Assembly (NCBI RefSeq): GCF_040412085.2
Contig: NZ_CP115921.1
Span: forward strand, 682,001 to 746,000
Direction of reading: 5' to 3'
Source of the DNA: Vibrio sp. CB1-14
GTDB lineage: Bacteria; Pseudomonadota; Gammaproteobacteria; Enterobacterales; Vibrionaceae
Length of the DNA: 64,000 bases
Made by a program: the position numbers and the translations under genes
Notes under the pieces: model-generated
Database searches by the model: none
Told to the model about the DNA's origin: nothing
The model's input: the letters and a program-made list of their open reading frames with translations, nothing else
In this document: positions 18,321 to 27,369 of the stretch, in pieces
Layout: the number at the start of each line of letters is the position of its first letter
Position numbering within the stretch: the first letter of the stretch is position 1

Positions 18321-18412
18321 TAAGTTTGTGCGGGTATTATCAACGACATAAAAAAGGCCCCTCCAGAGTTGAGGGGGCTGATATTTCATATGTTTAAACG
18401 AAGCTGAAGAGG

Positions 18413-21400
18413 TTACTCGGCAGCAATCACTACCGTTGCTGGCATCCCTGTGAAAAGGTCGTGCCTGCCTTGATACGCTTTGTCCTGCTGGTCTGGGAGT
18501 TCGATAGTCAACTCCGATTGATTGCCATAACCATTCACTGTCACGGTTTGCCCCGCTAAATGCTCGATACGATGACCCTGAGTTTGGTAATCATACTGAC
18601 CAGAGCGAAGACCGCGATTGATGGTAAGGTTTAACGTATTACGGTCATTGCGAGTGAAGAAGCGCAAACGGCGTCTATCATTCTCTTCCATCGCATTGCG
18701 ATCAACATGATGCAGCGGATCTTGCACCGATACAGACCAGCTATCACCATTGCGCTCTAGGAGAACCAACGCCGGTTTGTCGACGCTCACGTTAAGTGGC
18801 TCACCACCTTGTGTTGCGACACTTTCGCTACCTGCTTGATGAAAGGCCATAGCGACGATTTCTCTACTCGCATCTTGTGAGTAGTAAACCACATGGCTCG
18901 ATTCATTAGTTCTAACAAACAATTGATGTTTAAGCTGCTCGACCAACTCTGGCATTTGCTCAGCAGAGACGTTCGGAATCGCAATGTATTGATAGCTTGA
19001 ACCGACGCCTTCGCCACTTGGGTGCTGACCATGGTCAATCGCAATATGGAACACCGGCTCACCGTCACCATGAGTACTATTAATGGCATCGCCACCACGC
19101 AGCATCACAGACGTTTCTGAGCTCGCTAGAACTACATAACCCATTTTATCCTGATGGAACCAAGCGCTATCTTGAACCGACAATGTGTCGTCGAGGTAGT
19201 CGCCTTCATCAACGCTTTGTTGATCGCCACCATCAATTTGATAGGTCAGTGGCGTATCCCATGCCGCCTGATCTAAGGTAGTAATGATGTTGCCGACTTC
19301 CCAGCCGTCGCCATTTTTGGTTCTTGTCACCTTAGATCCCAGCGCCACTGCCATGTTATCGATAAACGCTACCGACTTATTCGCAGAGGCAGAGTTATAA
19401 GGCGCTTCGCTGTCGTACTTAAATGAGGCAAAACCATGATTGCCATTAGAGACCACGCCGGAGTAATGTTTAGGGTTAAAGAGTTTGAAATCACTCTTCA
19501 TTGGCAGTTCATTGACTCTAAGCTCCTCTGTTAGACCAGGTAAAGCATGCCAATCCCAGCTGTCCATGACCTTAGAGTACTCATCACCATCAACAAGCAA
19601 TTGCAGAACACCACCACCATTGTGATAACCGACATCCGGTTCAAAACTCTCTGCCCCCATAGAACGCGATGAATTCATTTTGAACGACATATAGTACGCC
19701 GGCGTTTGCTGTCCAGACTGTCTTTGCACCATGAAATCGCTGTTCCAGTAAGCACGATTCACCGTCGCTTCATGGGTATTGTTTTCTAGGTTATTGCGAA
19801 AGTTCACCAGTTCTGTTTCGCGGCGGATCTCTGTATCACTGCTTTTCGCCTCCAAAACGGTATCAATCCCTTTGATAAGCTTGGTAAATCCGAAAATAGG
19901 CGTGATATCCGAGGCATGACTACGACCAGCCGTCTGAAAATCTAGGCCACCGCGATAGACGAAATTTGGGTAACTATCGAGTACGAAATCTGCCAACTGA
20001 TTGTAAGTGGCATTGCTCAGCTTCCACGGCGTGTCAGCAAGGATACCAACCACTTCCGAAGGCGTTCCCGCCATCCACTCAAAGCCATACGCAAAGAACG
20101 CCATGTCTTGTCTCGCCCCAACGTGATGGGAGACCGTACCATCAGGTAAAATCCCCGATTGACCGTATTTAAAGGCATAACGAGTATTGGTCTCTAGCCA
20201 CATTTTTAGGTCGTACAAGGCTCCTTTGGGTGTCCATTCCGGTAACAATGAGGTGTTTTGCGCAGCAAACGGAGCATAGTCGCCATACCACCAAGGCTGG
20301 TACGTCAGCGGCTGATTATAATCACTCCACAATACACTCATCATGAGCCAAGTTCGCATACGGTGATGACGGTTTGCATCCGCCCAAGCACCAGGGCTGT
20401 GTTTTAAATCCTGTTGTAGATAGTAGCGGTTATATTCTGGTTGGCGCTGACGATAGGGAAGATCAAATGCGATTTGCAGCAGCGCTTGAAAGCTCTCTTT
20501 AGCTTGCTTCGCTTGGGTATCGCCTCGAGAAATATCTCGATTCATCACGGGTGACATCACAAAGCCCGCAGCACTGATAGGATCGGTAAATCGCCATTGG
20601 TGGGTCACCATATTGTGCATCAGAGTAGGCGTATTCGCGAAATCCTTCAGCGGGAAGTGCGCCGTGTAACGACTGATCGCTTTGTATAGCGCGCTCAGTA
20701 AACGCTGACGTTCAAACGCTTCCCCTTGATAGCCGAACTGGTCACTGTAAGTTAACGCATAAGCCAACGCATTAATTTGATTAGCTGCTAGCATCAGTTC
20801 CTTGCCAAGCACGCGCGGTCGAATATCCAAAAGCTCATCTTCGTTTCTTGCATGGTAGAACTCCATACCTTCAAACGCACCATCGTTGTCGTTGAGCTCT
20901 TGAATGTAATCTTCTATCTCGCCGTCGGTATACACAAAAGCGCCTTGCAGACGCCTGTTGCCCTCAAGGAAAGACATGGCACGTTGATGCAAAAGATCCC
21001 ACTGCGTCTGATGAACCACATTAATCGTAATAGTCCGCTTCTCTACTTGAGCCTCTCCATGTTTCAACACCACGTCAATGGGATATTGACCCATAGACAA
21101 ACCTGCGTCTTCACTAAGTACGAACTCACCAAACAATCTACCGTTTTCATCACGCTGATTTCTTAGCATAAATGGTGAATGTTGACCTCCTGCAATTTCG
21201 TAGTGCAGAGCGTCGCTTAATTGGCTTGGCTTGTAGTTCAGTGGGTGATTGAGGCGACCAACGACCATGTCGCCAGCCTTGGCGTCGACGCTAATATCAA
21301 AGTATTCATGATCATAACTGGCAACTGCGAGAGCTTGGGTCTGGGACGACACTGACGTTCGCGCTTCAAGTAATTCCATAAAAGGCAGATCAGAAGCATG

Positions 21401-21457
21401 AAGAGGGGAATTGAAACCGAGCAAGACAAGGCATGTCAATCGAGTTTTGTTGAGCAT
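18413..21457 (-). CDS. Secreted polysaccharide lyase, family 8-like (chondroitin/hyaluronan lyase type)
   Basis: A 1014-residue secreted protein: a signal peptide (ends near HA-SDLP, residue 22), an N-terminal beta domain, an (alpha/alpha) toroid (about 150-560) and C-terminal beta-sandwich domains. SWDWHALPGLT resembles the conserved GWDWNRMEGAT stretch of chondroitinase ABC, and the toroid keeps DGTVSHHVGARQD (candidate catalytic His) and AGRSHASD (candidate Arg). The Tyr normally seven residues after the His is not obvious, so substrate range may be unusual. It likely cleaves uronic-acid glycosaminoglycans. It sits alone between two ahpC genes, pointing to an insertion or duplication event. 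Confidence 0.75.
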   Translation of the reverse strand: MLNKTRLTCLVLLGFNSPLHASDLPFMELLEARTSVSSQTQALAVASYDHEYFDISVDAKAGDMVVGRLNHPLNYKPSQLSDALHYEIAGGQHSPFMLRNQRDENGRLFGEFVLSEDAGLSMGQYPIDVVLKHGEAQVEKRTITINVVHQTQWDLLHQRAMSFLEGNRRLQGAFVYTDGEIEDYIQELNDNDGAFEGMEFYHARNEDELLDIRPRVLGKELMLAANQINALAYALTYSDQFGYQGEAFERQRLLSALYKAISRYTAHFPLKDFANTPTLMHNMVTHQWRFTDPISAAGFVMSPVMNRDISRGDTQAKQAKESFQALLQIAFDLPYRQRQPEYNRYYLQQDLKHSPGAWADANRHHRMRTWLMMSVLWSDYNQPLTYQPWWYGDYAPFAAQNTSLLPEWTPKGALYDLKMWLETNTRYAFKYGQSGILPDGTVSHHVGARQDMAFFAYGFEWMAGTPSEVVGILADTPWKLSNATYNQLADFVLDSYPNFVYRGGLDFQTAGRSHASDITPIFGFTKLIKGIDTVLEAKSSDTEIRRETELVNFRNNLENNTHEATVNRAYWNSDFMVQRQSGQQTPAYYMSFKMNSSRSMGAESFEPDVGYHNGGGVLQLLVDGDEYSKVMDSWDWHALPGLTEELRVNELPMKSDFKLFNPKHYSGVVSNGNHGFASFKYDSEAPYNSASANKSVAFIDNMAVALGSKVTRTKNGDGWEVGNIITTLDQAAWDTPLTYQIDGGDQQSVDEGDYLDDTLSVQDSAWFHQDKMGYVVLASSETSVMLRGGDAINSTHGDGEPVFHIAIDHGQHPSGEGVGSSYQYIAIPNVSAEQMPELVEQLKHQLFVRTNESSHVVYYSQDASREIVAMAFHQAGSESVATQGGEPLNVSVDKPALVLLERNGDSWSVSVQDPLHHVDRNAMEENDRRRLRFFTRNDRNTLNLTINRGLRSGQYDYQTQGHRIEHLAGQTVTVNGYGNQSELTIELPDQQDKAYQGRHDLFTGMPATVVIAAE

Positions 21458-21888
21458 TGAGATTCTCTAATTAGGAGGAACAGGAGCGACGAATCTAATG
21501 GCTCATAGGTGAAGATTTAAGTTAACTTTTTATTGTAAAGGTCACTATTCATAGAGTTTATGGATTTCTAACTTGAAAGCTACCCGTCGCTGTAAGGAAA
21601 AAGTTACCAGCCTACGAACATCAATAAGTAACAGATATGACCAGCTCAATTTACCAAAGAAAGCTGATAAATTGCATGCTAAGTCGGAAGCCAAGTCCCG
21701 ATTTTACAAAAGGTGAACAATTCATAATGCATCAATCTAATGAATAGACATCAATACTGAGGAAGTGAGAATTTCAGAGGTACAAAAGGTTGCACGCCCC
21801 TACTCTAAATTGCCAATGGTAGAAGCAATATAGAGCTATTGGGGCGTGCAACACGGACTCGATAATCCGGTTTACATCAAGCGATACG
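21458..21888. other. Intergenic region upstream of the lyase
   Basis: About 430 bp between the lyase start and ahpC copy 2. It holds the lyase promoter region (AT-rich, no clear operator) and, at 21789-21852, the second hairpin element. No ORF in it looks real. Confidence 0.5.
21789..21852 (-). ncRNA. Conserved structured element downstream of ahpC copy 2
   Basis: GTTGCACGCCCC (21789-21800) pairs perfectly with GGGGCGTGCAAC (21841-21852). Inner pairs CTCTA/TAGAG and ATTGC/GCAAT replace those of copy 1. The loop GCCAATGGTAGAAGC (21812-21826) and the 3' flank ACACGGAC are the same. A kept stem with changed bases suggests that structure is selected. Confidence 0.55.
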
Positions 21889-21889
21889 C

Positions 21890-22447
21890 TTAGATTTTAC
21901 CCACTAGGTCTAGAGATGGTGCCAGTGTTTCTTCACCTTCTTTCCATTTCGCAGGGCAAACTTCACCTGGGTTAGCCGCTACGTATTGTGCTGCTTTCAC
22001 TTTACGCATTAGGTCTTCTGCGTCACGGCCGATGCCTTCTGCTGTGATTTCCATTGCTTGGATGACACCTTCTGGGTCAACTAAGAACGTCGCACGGTCT
22101 GCTAGACCTTGACCTTCACGCATTACACCGAAGTTGTTAGTGATAGTACCTGTTTGGTCGCCAAGCATGTAGTAGTTGATCTTGCCGATAGTGTCTGAGC
22201 TATCGTGCCACGCTTTATGCGTAAAGTGCGTGTCTGTTGATACTGAGTAAACTTCAACACCGCGCTCTTGAAGCTCTGCGTAATGGTCAGCAAGGTCACC
22301 AAGCTCTGTTGGGCAAACGAATGTGAAATCAGCTGGGTAGAAGAAGAATACAGCCCATTTGCCTTTCACGTCTTGCTCTGTGATTTCTACGAATTCGCCT
22401 TGTTTGAATGCAGTTGCTGAAAATGGCTTGATAGTCGTGTTGATCAT
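21890..22447 (-). CDS. ahpC: Peroxiredoxin AhpC, copy 2
   Basis: A 185-residue 2-Cys peroxiredoxin, 183/185 identical to copy 1, with Glu18 and Leu95. Peroxidatic Cys45 and resolving Cys (GEVCPAKW) are intact, so it should be active. It has no ahpF directly downstream; a lyase gene follows instead, past a hairpin like that after copy 1. An OxyR-type site in the same register lies upstream. Protein identity with silent divergence indicates either strong constraint or gene conversion between copies. Confidence 0.96.
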   Translation of the reverse strand: MINTTIKPFSATAFKQGEFVEITEQDVKGKWAVFFFYPADFTFVCPTELGDLADHYAELQERGVEVYSVSTDTHFTHKAWHDSSDTIGKINYYMLGDQTGTITNNFGVMREGQGLADRATFLVDPEGVIQAMEITAEGIGRDAEDLMRKVKAAQYVAANPGEVCPAKWKEGEETLAPSLDLVGKI

Positions 22448-22538
22448 AATTTTACTCTCTCAATATGGTCTTGTTATCTGGTGTGACACTGTCCTGCGCC
22501 GATGGATACATATTGCAATGCGAGCGCGTTTTTGAAAA

Positions 22539-22575
22539 TTCGTCTGTGCCTATCTATTCAATTGGTATTTTCTAT
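22539..22575. promoter_or_regulatory. OxyR-type binding site upstream of ahpC copy 2
   Basis: TTCG-N7-CTAT-N7-ATTG-N7-CTAT (tetramers at 22539, 22550, 22561, 22572) repeats the register of the copy 1 site, with one element (ATTG) weakened. The distance to the ahpC start is similar in both copies. Confidence 0.65.
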
Positions 22576-22710
22576 CAATAGCGATTGGCTTTACCTATCG
22601 ATGTTGACAACATAAAAACTGGAAGTGTTATTTCGACTTTATTGGAAGTATGGTCAACCTTAGTTTCTCGACTGGCGCCGTCAACCACTGCCAGGTTATA
22701 GGTACGAATA

Positions 22711-23265
22711 ATGAACACCCCAACACTTGCTATCCAAGATGCCATCAACTGGATGATGACCCACAATGTCATGTTAAAAGCGACACCAGGAAGCAGCAAA
22801 CACGCCGCAATTAGCCTCACGCCAGCAACGATTTCCGAAGCCCGCTTCAATGCACTTCGTAAATCAGTGCCTATTTTTGGTCAATTGATCAACGCGGTGG
22901 CTGAAAATCATCAGTTTCTTCAAGAAGCAATTGAGCCCGTTGCCCAAGGAGATGCGTTTTTCCGTGAGCTACTTGCGATGCACAAAGTCATTCACCAGAA
23001 AGGCAATGCCAAACGTACGCCGCTGCTCATGATGCGTACAGATTTTATGGATGACCAAGAGCTAGGGCCGCAACTTATTGAGTTTAATAGTATTGCAGCA
23101 GGTATGGGGCCATTTGGGCAGCGTACTCATGAACTTCATCGCTATCTGCAAAAGCAAGCTCCAAATGCGTTTAACGATGGTGCCGGTCTCATTGGCTGCA
23201 AACTGATGTCGCTGTTGAAAGGTCATCTTAGGCGTACTTTGAGCTGTGCTATTGGGTTCAATTGA
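22711..23265 (+). pseudogene. Truncated eukaryotic-type glutathione synthetase
   Basis: The first ~165 codons match the N-terminal half of eukaryotic-type glutathione synthetases: HAAISLTPATIS, then LLMMRTDFMDD, and QLIEFNSIAAGMGPFGQRTHELHRYL, which corresponds to the substrate-binding segment KQIEINTISASFGGL of the animal enzyme. The family needs about 450 residues including an ATP-grasp region. Here similarity stops near 23175-23235 and the frame ends at 23265 inside sequence belonging to an opposite-strand permease. It is a 3'-truncated remnant and should be inactive. Confidence 0.7.
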
Positions 23266-23794
23266 TGGCCCCTCTTGAAGGTAAACCTGTGAGAAAAAAA
23301 GTTGCAGCCAGCGGTGCGCTTTTAGGGCGTCCACCAGAACGCCTGCGAGAATGCCTAGAGAGAGTCCAGTCACGACATAAAGCACCGTAAACTTAATACC
23401 AAGAATGCTGCCAAGCATGATGACGACCACTTCATTGATAGGCGGTGAGGTGATCAGAAAAGCGATAGTGATACCAATAGGGTATGCGAGCAGATACAGA
23501 CCCCATAAACAGTGGAATTGAGCTGCAGGAGCAAAAAGGCGTCACAGCGCCAAACATCCCCCCTAAACCATACCCCACTCCTCTATGTTTACCTTGGAGG
23601 TAATCTCCGACTTTTTCTGTACTTAGCGCAGCCCGTATCAGAGAGATAACGTAAATCAGCACAACAAGAAGCACCAAAATCTTACTGGTGTCTTCAATGA
23701 AAAAATGAACGCCAATACCTACCGAGGTCGATGGAGAAAGTCCAAGTAAAGAATAGGCAAGCCAGTCTGCTAGCCGGGTGAAAACATCCAACAT
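23222..23794 (-). pseudogene. Truncated, frameshifted DUF318/YraQ-type permease
   Basis: The N-terminal part (from ATG 23794) shows YraQ/DUF318 permease features, including GAVTPFCSCSSIPLFMGS. One extra base at about 23479 shifts the frame after ARIP; the other frame continues perfectly with IGITIAFLITSPPINE and VVVIMLGSILGIKF. The C-terminal half of the permease is missing: near 23222-23270 the sequence meets the glutathione synthetase remnant. Family members have about 300-350 residues; here about 180 codons survive in two frames. The left boundary is approximate. Confidence 0.7.
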
Positions 23795-24022
23795 TATGTG
23801 ATCCTATAGATAAGTCTCTATAGACATCACGTATGAGGTGCAAAAAGGATGCTTTTTTAATTCAAAAAAACTCGTCGCGACCTAAAAAACATCTATCAGC
23901 TGCACTCTAATTCGATAGGCGCCACAAAAAATGAAAGACATTTTGCTCTAACTCGGTCTGATTAACTCTATAAACGACAAGTTAGTCGCCTGCGAACACG
24001 CAGGCATCATCAGGGGAAGAGT

Positions 24023-25030
24023 ATGTTAATCAAGAAGAATCATCGCTGGGCATTATCTGAGAACGACGCGACGCCAGAGTCGGTTTACAAAGAACGACGA
24101 GAGATCTTAAAAAAGCTTGGGATTGCTGTTGTAGGAATGCCACTAGCTGCCAATGCTCAAGCTGGGATATTTGATATCTTCTCCTCTAAAGAGACGACAG
24201 CAACAACCGACCCTAGGGTAAATCTTGATGCCACCAAACCCGAGCAATATCAAGCTAGCCTTTCACTCACTCCAGAAAGTAAGGTACTAAAATACAATAA
24301 CTTTTACGAGTTTGGCACTGACAAAGGCGACCCTACTAACAACTCTTCTGAGTTTATCACTGATCCATGGACAGTTGAGATCGACGGCTTGGTTAACAAC
24401 CCAATCAAGCTCGACTACGATGACATTTTTAACAAGTATACGCTTGAGGAGCGCATCTACAGACTGCGCTGTGTAGAAGCTTGGTCGATGAATATCCCTT
24501 GGATTGGTTTTCCGCTTGCCGACCTGATTAAAATGGCAGACCCTCAAAGCGGAGCGAAATACGTGGCATTCGAAACGCTTTACGATCCAAAACAGTTTCC
24601 AGCACAGCGCTCGTGGAGCAGTATTGATTACCCTTATGTTGAGGGGCTAAGACTCGATGAAGCAATGAACCCACTCGCGCTCATCTCAGTTGGGCTTTAT
24701 GGCAAAACGCTCGCCCCACAAAACGGCGCACCACTAAGGCTTGTCGTGCCATGGAAATACGGCTTTAAAAGCATTAAGTCGATTGTTCGTATTCGCCTTA
24801 CTGACAAAGAGCCGCCAACAACCTGGAATCGTTCTGCACCAAGTGAGTATGGCTTCTTTGCCAACGTCAACCCACAAGTCGATCACCCAAGATGGAGCCA
24901 AGCGAGCGAGCGCTTTATTGGTGAAGGAAGCCTACTGAGCAGTCGCAGGCAGCCTACCTTGATGTTTAATGGTTATGAAGAAGAGGTCGCGCACCTATAT
25001 AAAGATATGGACTTGAGGAAGTTCTATTAA
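24023..25030 (+). CDS. msrP: MsrP, periplasmic protein-methionine-sulfoxide reductase catalytic subunit
   Basis: A 335-residue molybdopterin oxidoreductase (YedY type) that repairs oxidised methionines in periplasmic proteins. A Tat-type leader has [24 protein letters not shown] (twin Arg at about 36-37). The Mo-ligating Cys150 lies in [12 protein letters not shown], a sequence diagnostic for this family. SAKL-type pterin-binding stretches ([20 protein letters not shown]) follow. The gene overlaps msrQ by one base (TAATG). No regulator (such as HprSR) lies beside it. Confidence 0.95.
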   Translation: MLIKKNHRWALSENDATPESVYKERREILKKLGIAVVGMPLAANAQAGIFDIFSSKETTATTDPRVNLDATKPEQYQASLSLTPESKVLKYNNFYEFGTDKGDPTNNSSEFITDPWTVEIDGLVNNPIKLDYDDIFNKYTLEERIYRLRCVEAWSMNIPWIGFPLADLIKMADPQSGAKYVAFETLYDPKQFPAQRSWSSIDYPYVEGLRLDEAMNPLALISVGLYGKTLAPQNGAPLRLVVPWKYGFKSIKSIVRIRLTDKEPPTTWNRSAPSEYGFFANVNPQVDHPRWSQASERFIGEGSLLSSRRQPTLMFNGYEEEVAHLYKDMDLRKFY

Positions 25031-25635
25031 TGAAGCTCTCTCCTAAATCCATAGTCGCGCTAAAGGTACTCATTCATACCGTGTCACTTGGCTTTTTTGC
25101 TCTACTAGTCATAGCCATCAACAATGACAGCTTGGGTGGCGATCCAGTGCAGAGCATTATTCATTTCACTGGCATCAGTGCGCTTAATACTCTGTTCATA
25201 ACCCTTCTCGTCTCACCGTTAGCACGATGGAGCAAACAAGGTCTATTAGTACGAGTGAGACGGCTACTCGGCCTTTACTGTTTCTTTTGGGCTGTATTGC
25301 ACCTCATCGCCTTTGCGACGCTAGATCTTGGGCTAGACTGGAGCCTACTCGCCTCAGAAATAGTAAAACGACCGTACCTCACTGTCGGTGCTGCTGTTTG
25401 GGTTATTTTGCTACTGCTATCGGTTACATCAACCCAAGCCATGATGCGCAAGCTCGGTTCAAAGTGGCAAAAGCTGCACAACTGGGTTTATTTGGCGGCG
25501 ATACTAGCGCCTATACACTTTTATTGGTCAGTTAAATCAGAGGTGGCAGAGCCAATCGTCTACATGCTCATCGCTGTATTACTCTTAGCGGCGCGGTGGA
25601 AAGTGCTCAAAAAGCGGCTTGGTGTAAAGGCTTGA
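25030..25635 (+). CDS. msrQ: MsrQ, heme-binding membrane subunit of MsrPQ
   Basis: A 201-residue, six-helix inner-membrane cytochrome b-type protein (YedZ, ferric-reductase-like domain) that feeds quinol-derived electrons to MsrP. Heme-ligand histidines are visible in IIHFTGISAL, FWAVLHLIAF and WQKLHNWVYLAAILAPIHFYW. The length is that of the family. The ATG shares a base with the msrP stop, so the subunits are coupled. Confidence 0.94.
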   Translation: MKLSPKSIVALKVLIHTVSLGFFALLVIAINNDSLGGDPVQSIIHFTGISALNTLFITLLVSPLARWSKQGLLVRVRRLLGLYCFFWAVLHLIAFATLDLGLDWSLLASEIVKRPYLTVGAAVWVILLLLSVTSTQAMMRKLGSKWQKLHNWVYLAAILAPIHFYWSVKSEVAEPIVYMLIAVLLLAARWKVLKKRLGVKA

Positions 25636-25807
25636 CTGAGTACTTATCGGATGGTTTGAACAAAAACGATGACCGTTTGGCTAAAGTGTGCGATCGAGCC
25701 ATTTGAATTCTGTATTTGTTGATTAGCCAGGAGTTTTTTGTGAATCAAATGTTTTAACATTGCGTTGTCCGCAGTCGTTTTAACACTGACACAGATGGTG
25801 ATAGAAA

Positions 25808-26119
25808 ATGGAATTAATAAGTACAAGCTGTACGCCTCGCCAAGCACACATCAATGCCGCTCTCGGCTCTCTCGTCGTGGTCGCAGTCGCAATCTTCTTT
25901 ATGGATATAATGGGTGGCACCCCATCAATACTCTTTGCTCTTGTCGCGTCAGTCGCTTGCATCGCGAACTTACGCCATCTGTTTGTTCAGCCAAAAACAG
26001 ATACTGAAGAAATCAAAGTGACCACCGGATCCGTTGAAAGCGTCACTGTCACTGAGCAACCAACGCCGCCACAAAAAGCGCCGCCACGTAGACGACCAAA
26101 TCTATATTTAGTTAAGTAG
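25808..26119 (+). CDS. Small membrane protein of unknown function
   Basis: A 103-residue protein with two hydrophobic helices (about 18-37 and 40-58), then a polar tail containing a Pro-rich basic stretch (TPPQKAPPRRRPN). I recognise no family. It is 172 bp after msrQ on the same strand and is followed by a strong hairpin, so it may be a separate transcription unit. Confidence 0.6.
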   Translation: MELISTSCTPRQAHINAALGSLVVVAVAIFFMDIMGGTPSILFALVASVACIANLRHLFVQPKTDTEEIKVTTGSVESVTVTEQPTPPQKAPPRRRPNLYLVK

Positions 26120-26129
26120 TCACTTATAA

Positions 26130-26158
26130 AAAGGTTCAAACACTGCGTTTGAACCTTT
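26130..26158. terminator. Bidirectional terminator between small membrane gene and lgoD
   Basis: AAAGGTTCAAAC (26130-26141) pairs perfectly with GTTTGAACCTTT (26147-26158) around a 5-base loop, between convergent genes. Confidence 0.8.
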
Positions 26159-26199
26159 GATGTTATATTTAATGACGCTTGAAGGTGAAGACCTTCCTC

Positions 26200-27219
26200 T
26201 TATTCAAAGTGGATAACACCCTTTAGTAACTCTTTGTTGTCGACAACGGAATTCTGATAATCCAATCCGACTGTGGCAAAGTCAAAGCGATGTGTAAGCA
26301 TCATATTGGCCGTCAATTTACCCTGCTCCATCAACTGCTGCACTTTGCTAAAGTCTTCCATGGTCGCATTGCGACTGCCCATCAGTGTGGTTTCTTTTTT
26401 ATGGAAATCAGGGTCGCTGATCTCTAGGTTGCCTTTAAACAAACCAACGAAAACAATCTTGCCACTATGACGAATATGATTCACCGCACCGTTCATCGCA
26501 TGAGGGTTACCTGTGGCATCAATCACTACTTGAGCCAACGCACCGTTAAATTGCGCTTTGAGCTGCTCATGGAAATCCGCATCCATCGGGTTAAGCGTTG
26601 CTAGCTTAAGTTCACTTTCCACATGCGCGCGACGCTCAGCTTGCGTATCTGCCACGACAACACGTGCACCATCCGCTGCTGCGATAGCAGCTGCGCCAAG
26701 ACCAATTGGCCCTGCGCCGACTACTAAGACAGCATCGTCTGCCGATAGCGCAGCACGTCTGACTGCATGAGCACTGATTGCAAACGGCTCAATCAAGGCT
26801 GCGGTTTCATTATCAACGCCATTGACCTTTAGCACGTTCGATTGCGGCACTGAAAGGTACTCACAGAAGCCACCATCTTGATGCACACCAATCACAGAAA
26901 TGTTTTCACAGCAGTTGGTTTTGCCGCTCAGGCACGATGGGCACTCAAAACAAGCCACATAAGGGATTAACGCAACTTTATCGCCAATTTGGAAATCGCC
27001 TGAGACGCTCGCGCCCATTTCAGTCACTTCACCACAAAGCTCGTGGCCCAAAACGCGCGGATAGCTGAAGAAAGGCTGGTTACCAGTAAATGCGTGAATA
27101 TCCGTGCCGCAAATTCCCACTGCAGCCACCTTAACCAATAGCTCATTAGGGAGCACTGTTGGCATCGCTTTTTCGGTATAGCGCATTTGATGAGGCTGTT
27201 CACATACTAGTGTTTTCAT
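26200..27219 (-). CDS. lgoD: L-galactonate 5-dehydrogenase (zinc MDR family)
   Basis: A 339-residue zinc-dependent alcohol dehydrogenase that oxidises L-galactonate to D-tagaturonate. It follows E. coli LgoD (YjjN) almost block for block: GICGTDIHAFTGNQPFFSYP, CFECPSCLSGKTNCC (structural zinc), NISVIGVHQDGGFCEYLSVP, LIEPFAISAHAVRRAA and FHKKETTLMGSRNAT. The Rossmann motif is VGAGPIGLGAA. The longest frame starts at 27252, but MKTLVCEQPHQM at ATG 27219 is the family start. The divergent GntR gene and nearby uxaAB and TRAP genes complete the pathway. Confidence 0.9.
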   Translation of the reverse strand: MKTLVCEQPHQMRYTEKAMPTVLPNELLVKVAAVGICGTDIHAFTGNQPFFSYPRVLGHELCGEVTEMGASVSGDFQIGDKVALIPYVACFECPSCLSGKTNCCENISVIGVHQDGGFCEYLSVPQSNVLKVNGVDNETAALIEPFAISAHAVRRAALSADDAVLVVGAGPIGLGAAAIAAADGARVVVADTQAERRAHVESELKLATLNPMDADFHEQLKAQFNGALAQVVIDATGNPHAMNGAVNHIRHSGKIVFVGLFKGNLEISDPDFHKKETTLMGSRNATMEDFSKVQQLMEQGKLTANMMLTHRFDFATVGLDYQNSVVDNKELLKGVIHFE

Positions 27220-27264
27220 TGTCTTGTCTCTTACGTATTTTGAATAGCTCAATTGTATTTAAAC

Positions 27265-27334
27265 GGGTTTTTATTGGTTTTTTTTCACTAAAATATGGGC
27301 TTTCTATCAATGTTGATGGGTTTTTAATGGTATT
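27265..27334. promoter_or_regulatory. Direct-repeat operator candidate between lgoD and lgoR
   Basis: GGGTTTTTATTGGTTTT (27265-27281) and GGGTTTTTAATGGTATT (27318-27334) match at 15 of 17 positions and start 53 bp apart, about five helical turns. They occupy the divergent promoter interval and are good candidates for LgoR binding. Confidence 0.45.
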
Positions 27335-27369
27335 TTATTGCAATCAAGGCAACGACTAGGACGTCAATC

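Noticed and set aside
23062..23430. 122-codon minus-strand frame as an intact gene
   Set aside because: Its first half is the middle of a DUF318 permease in a shifted frame and its second half is antisense to the glutathione synthetase stub; it is a by-product of the deletion.
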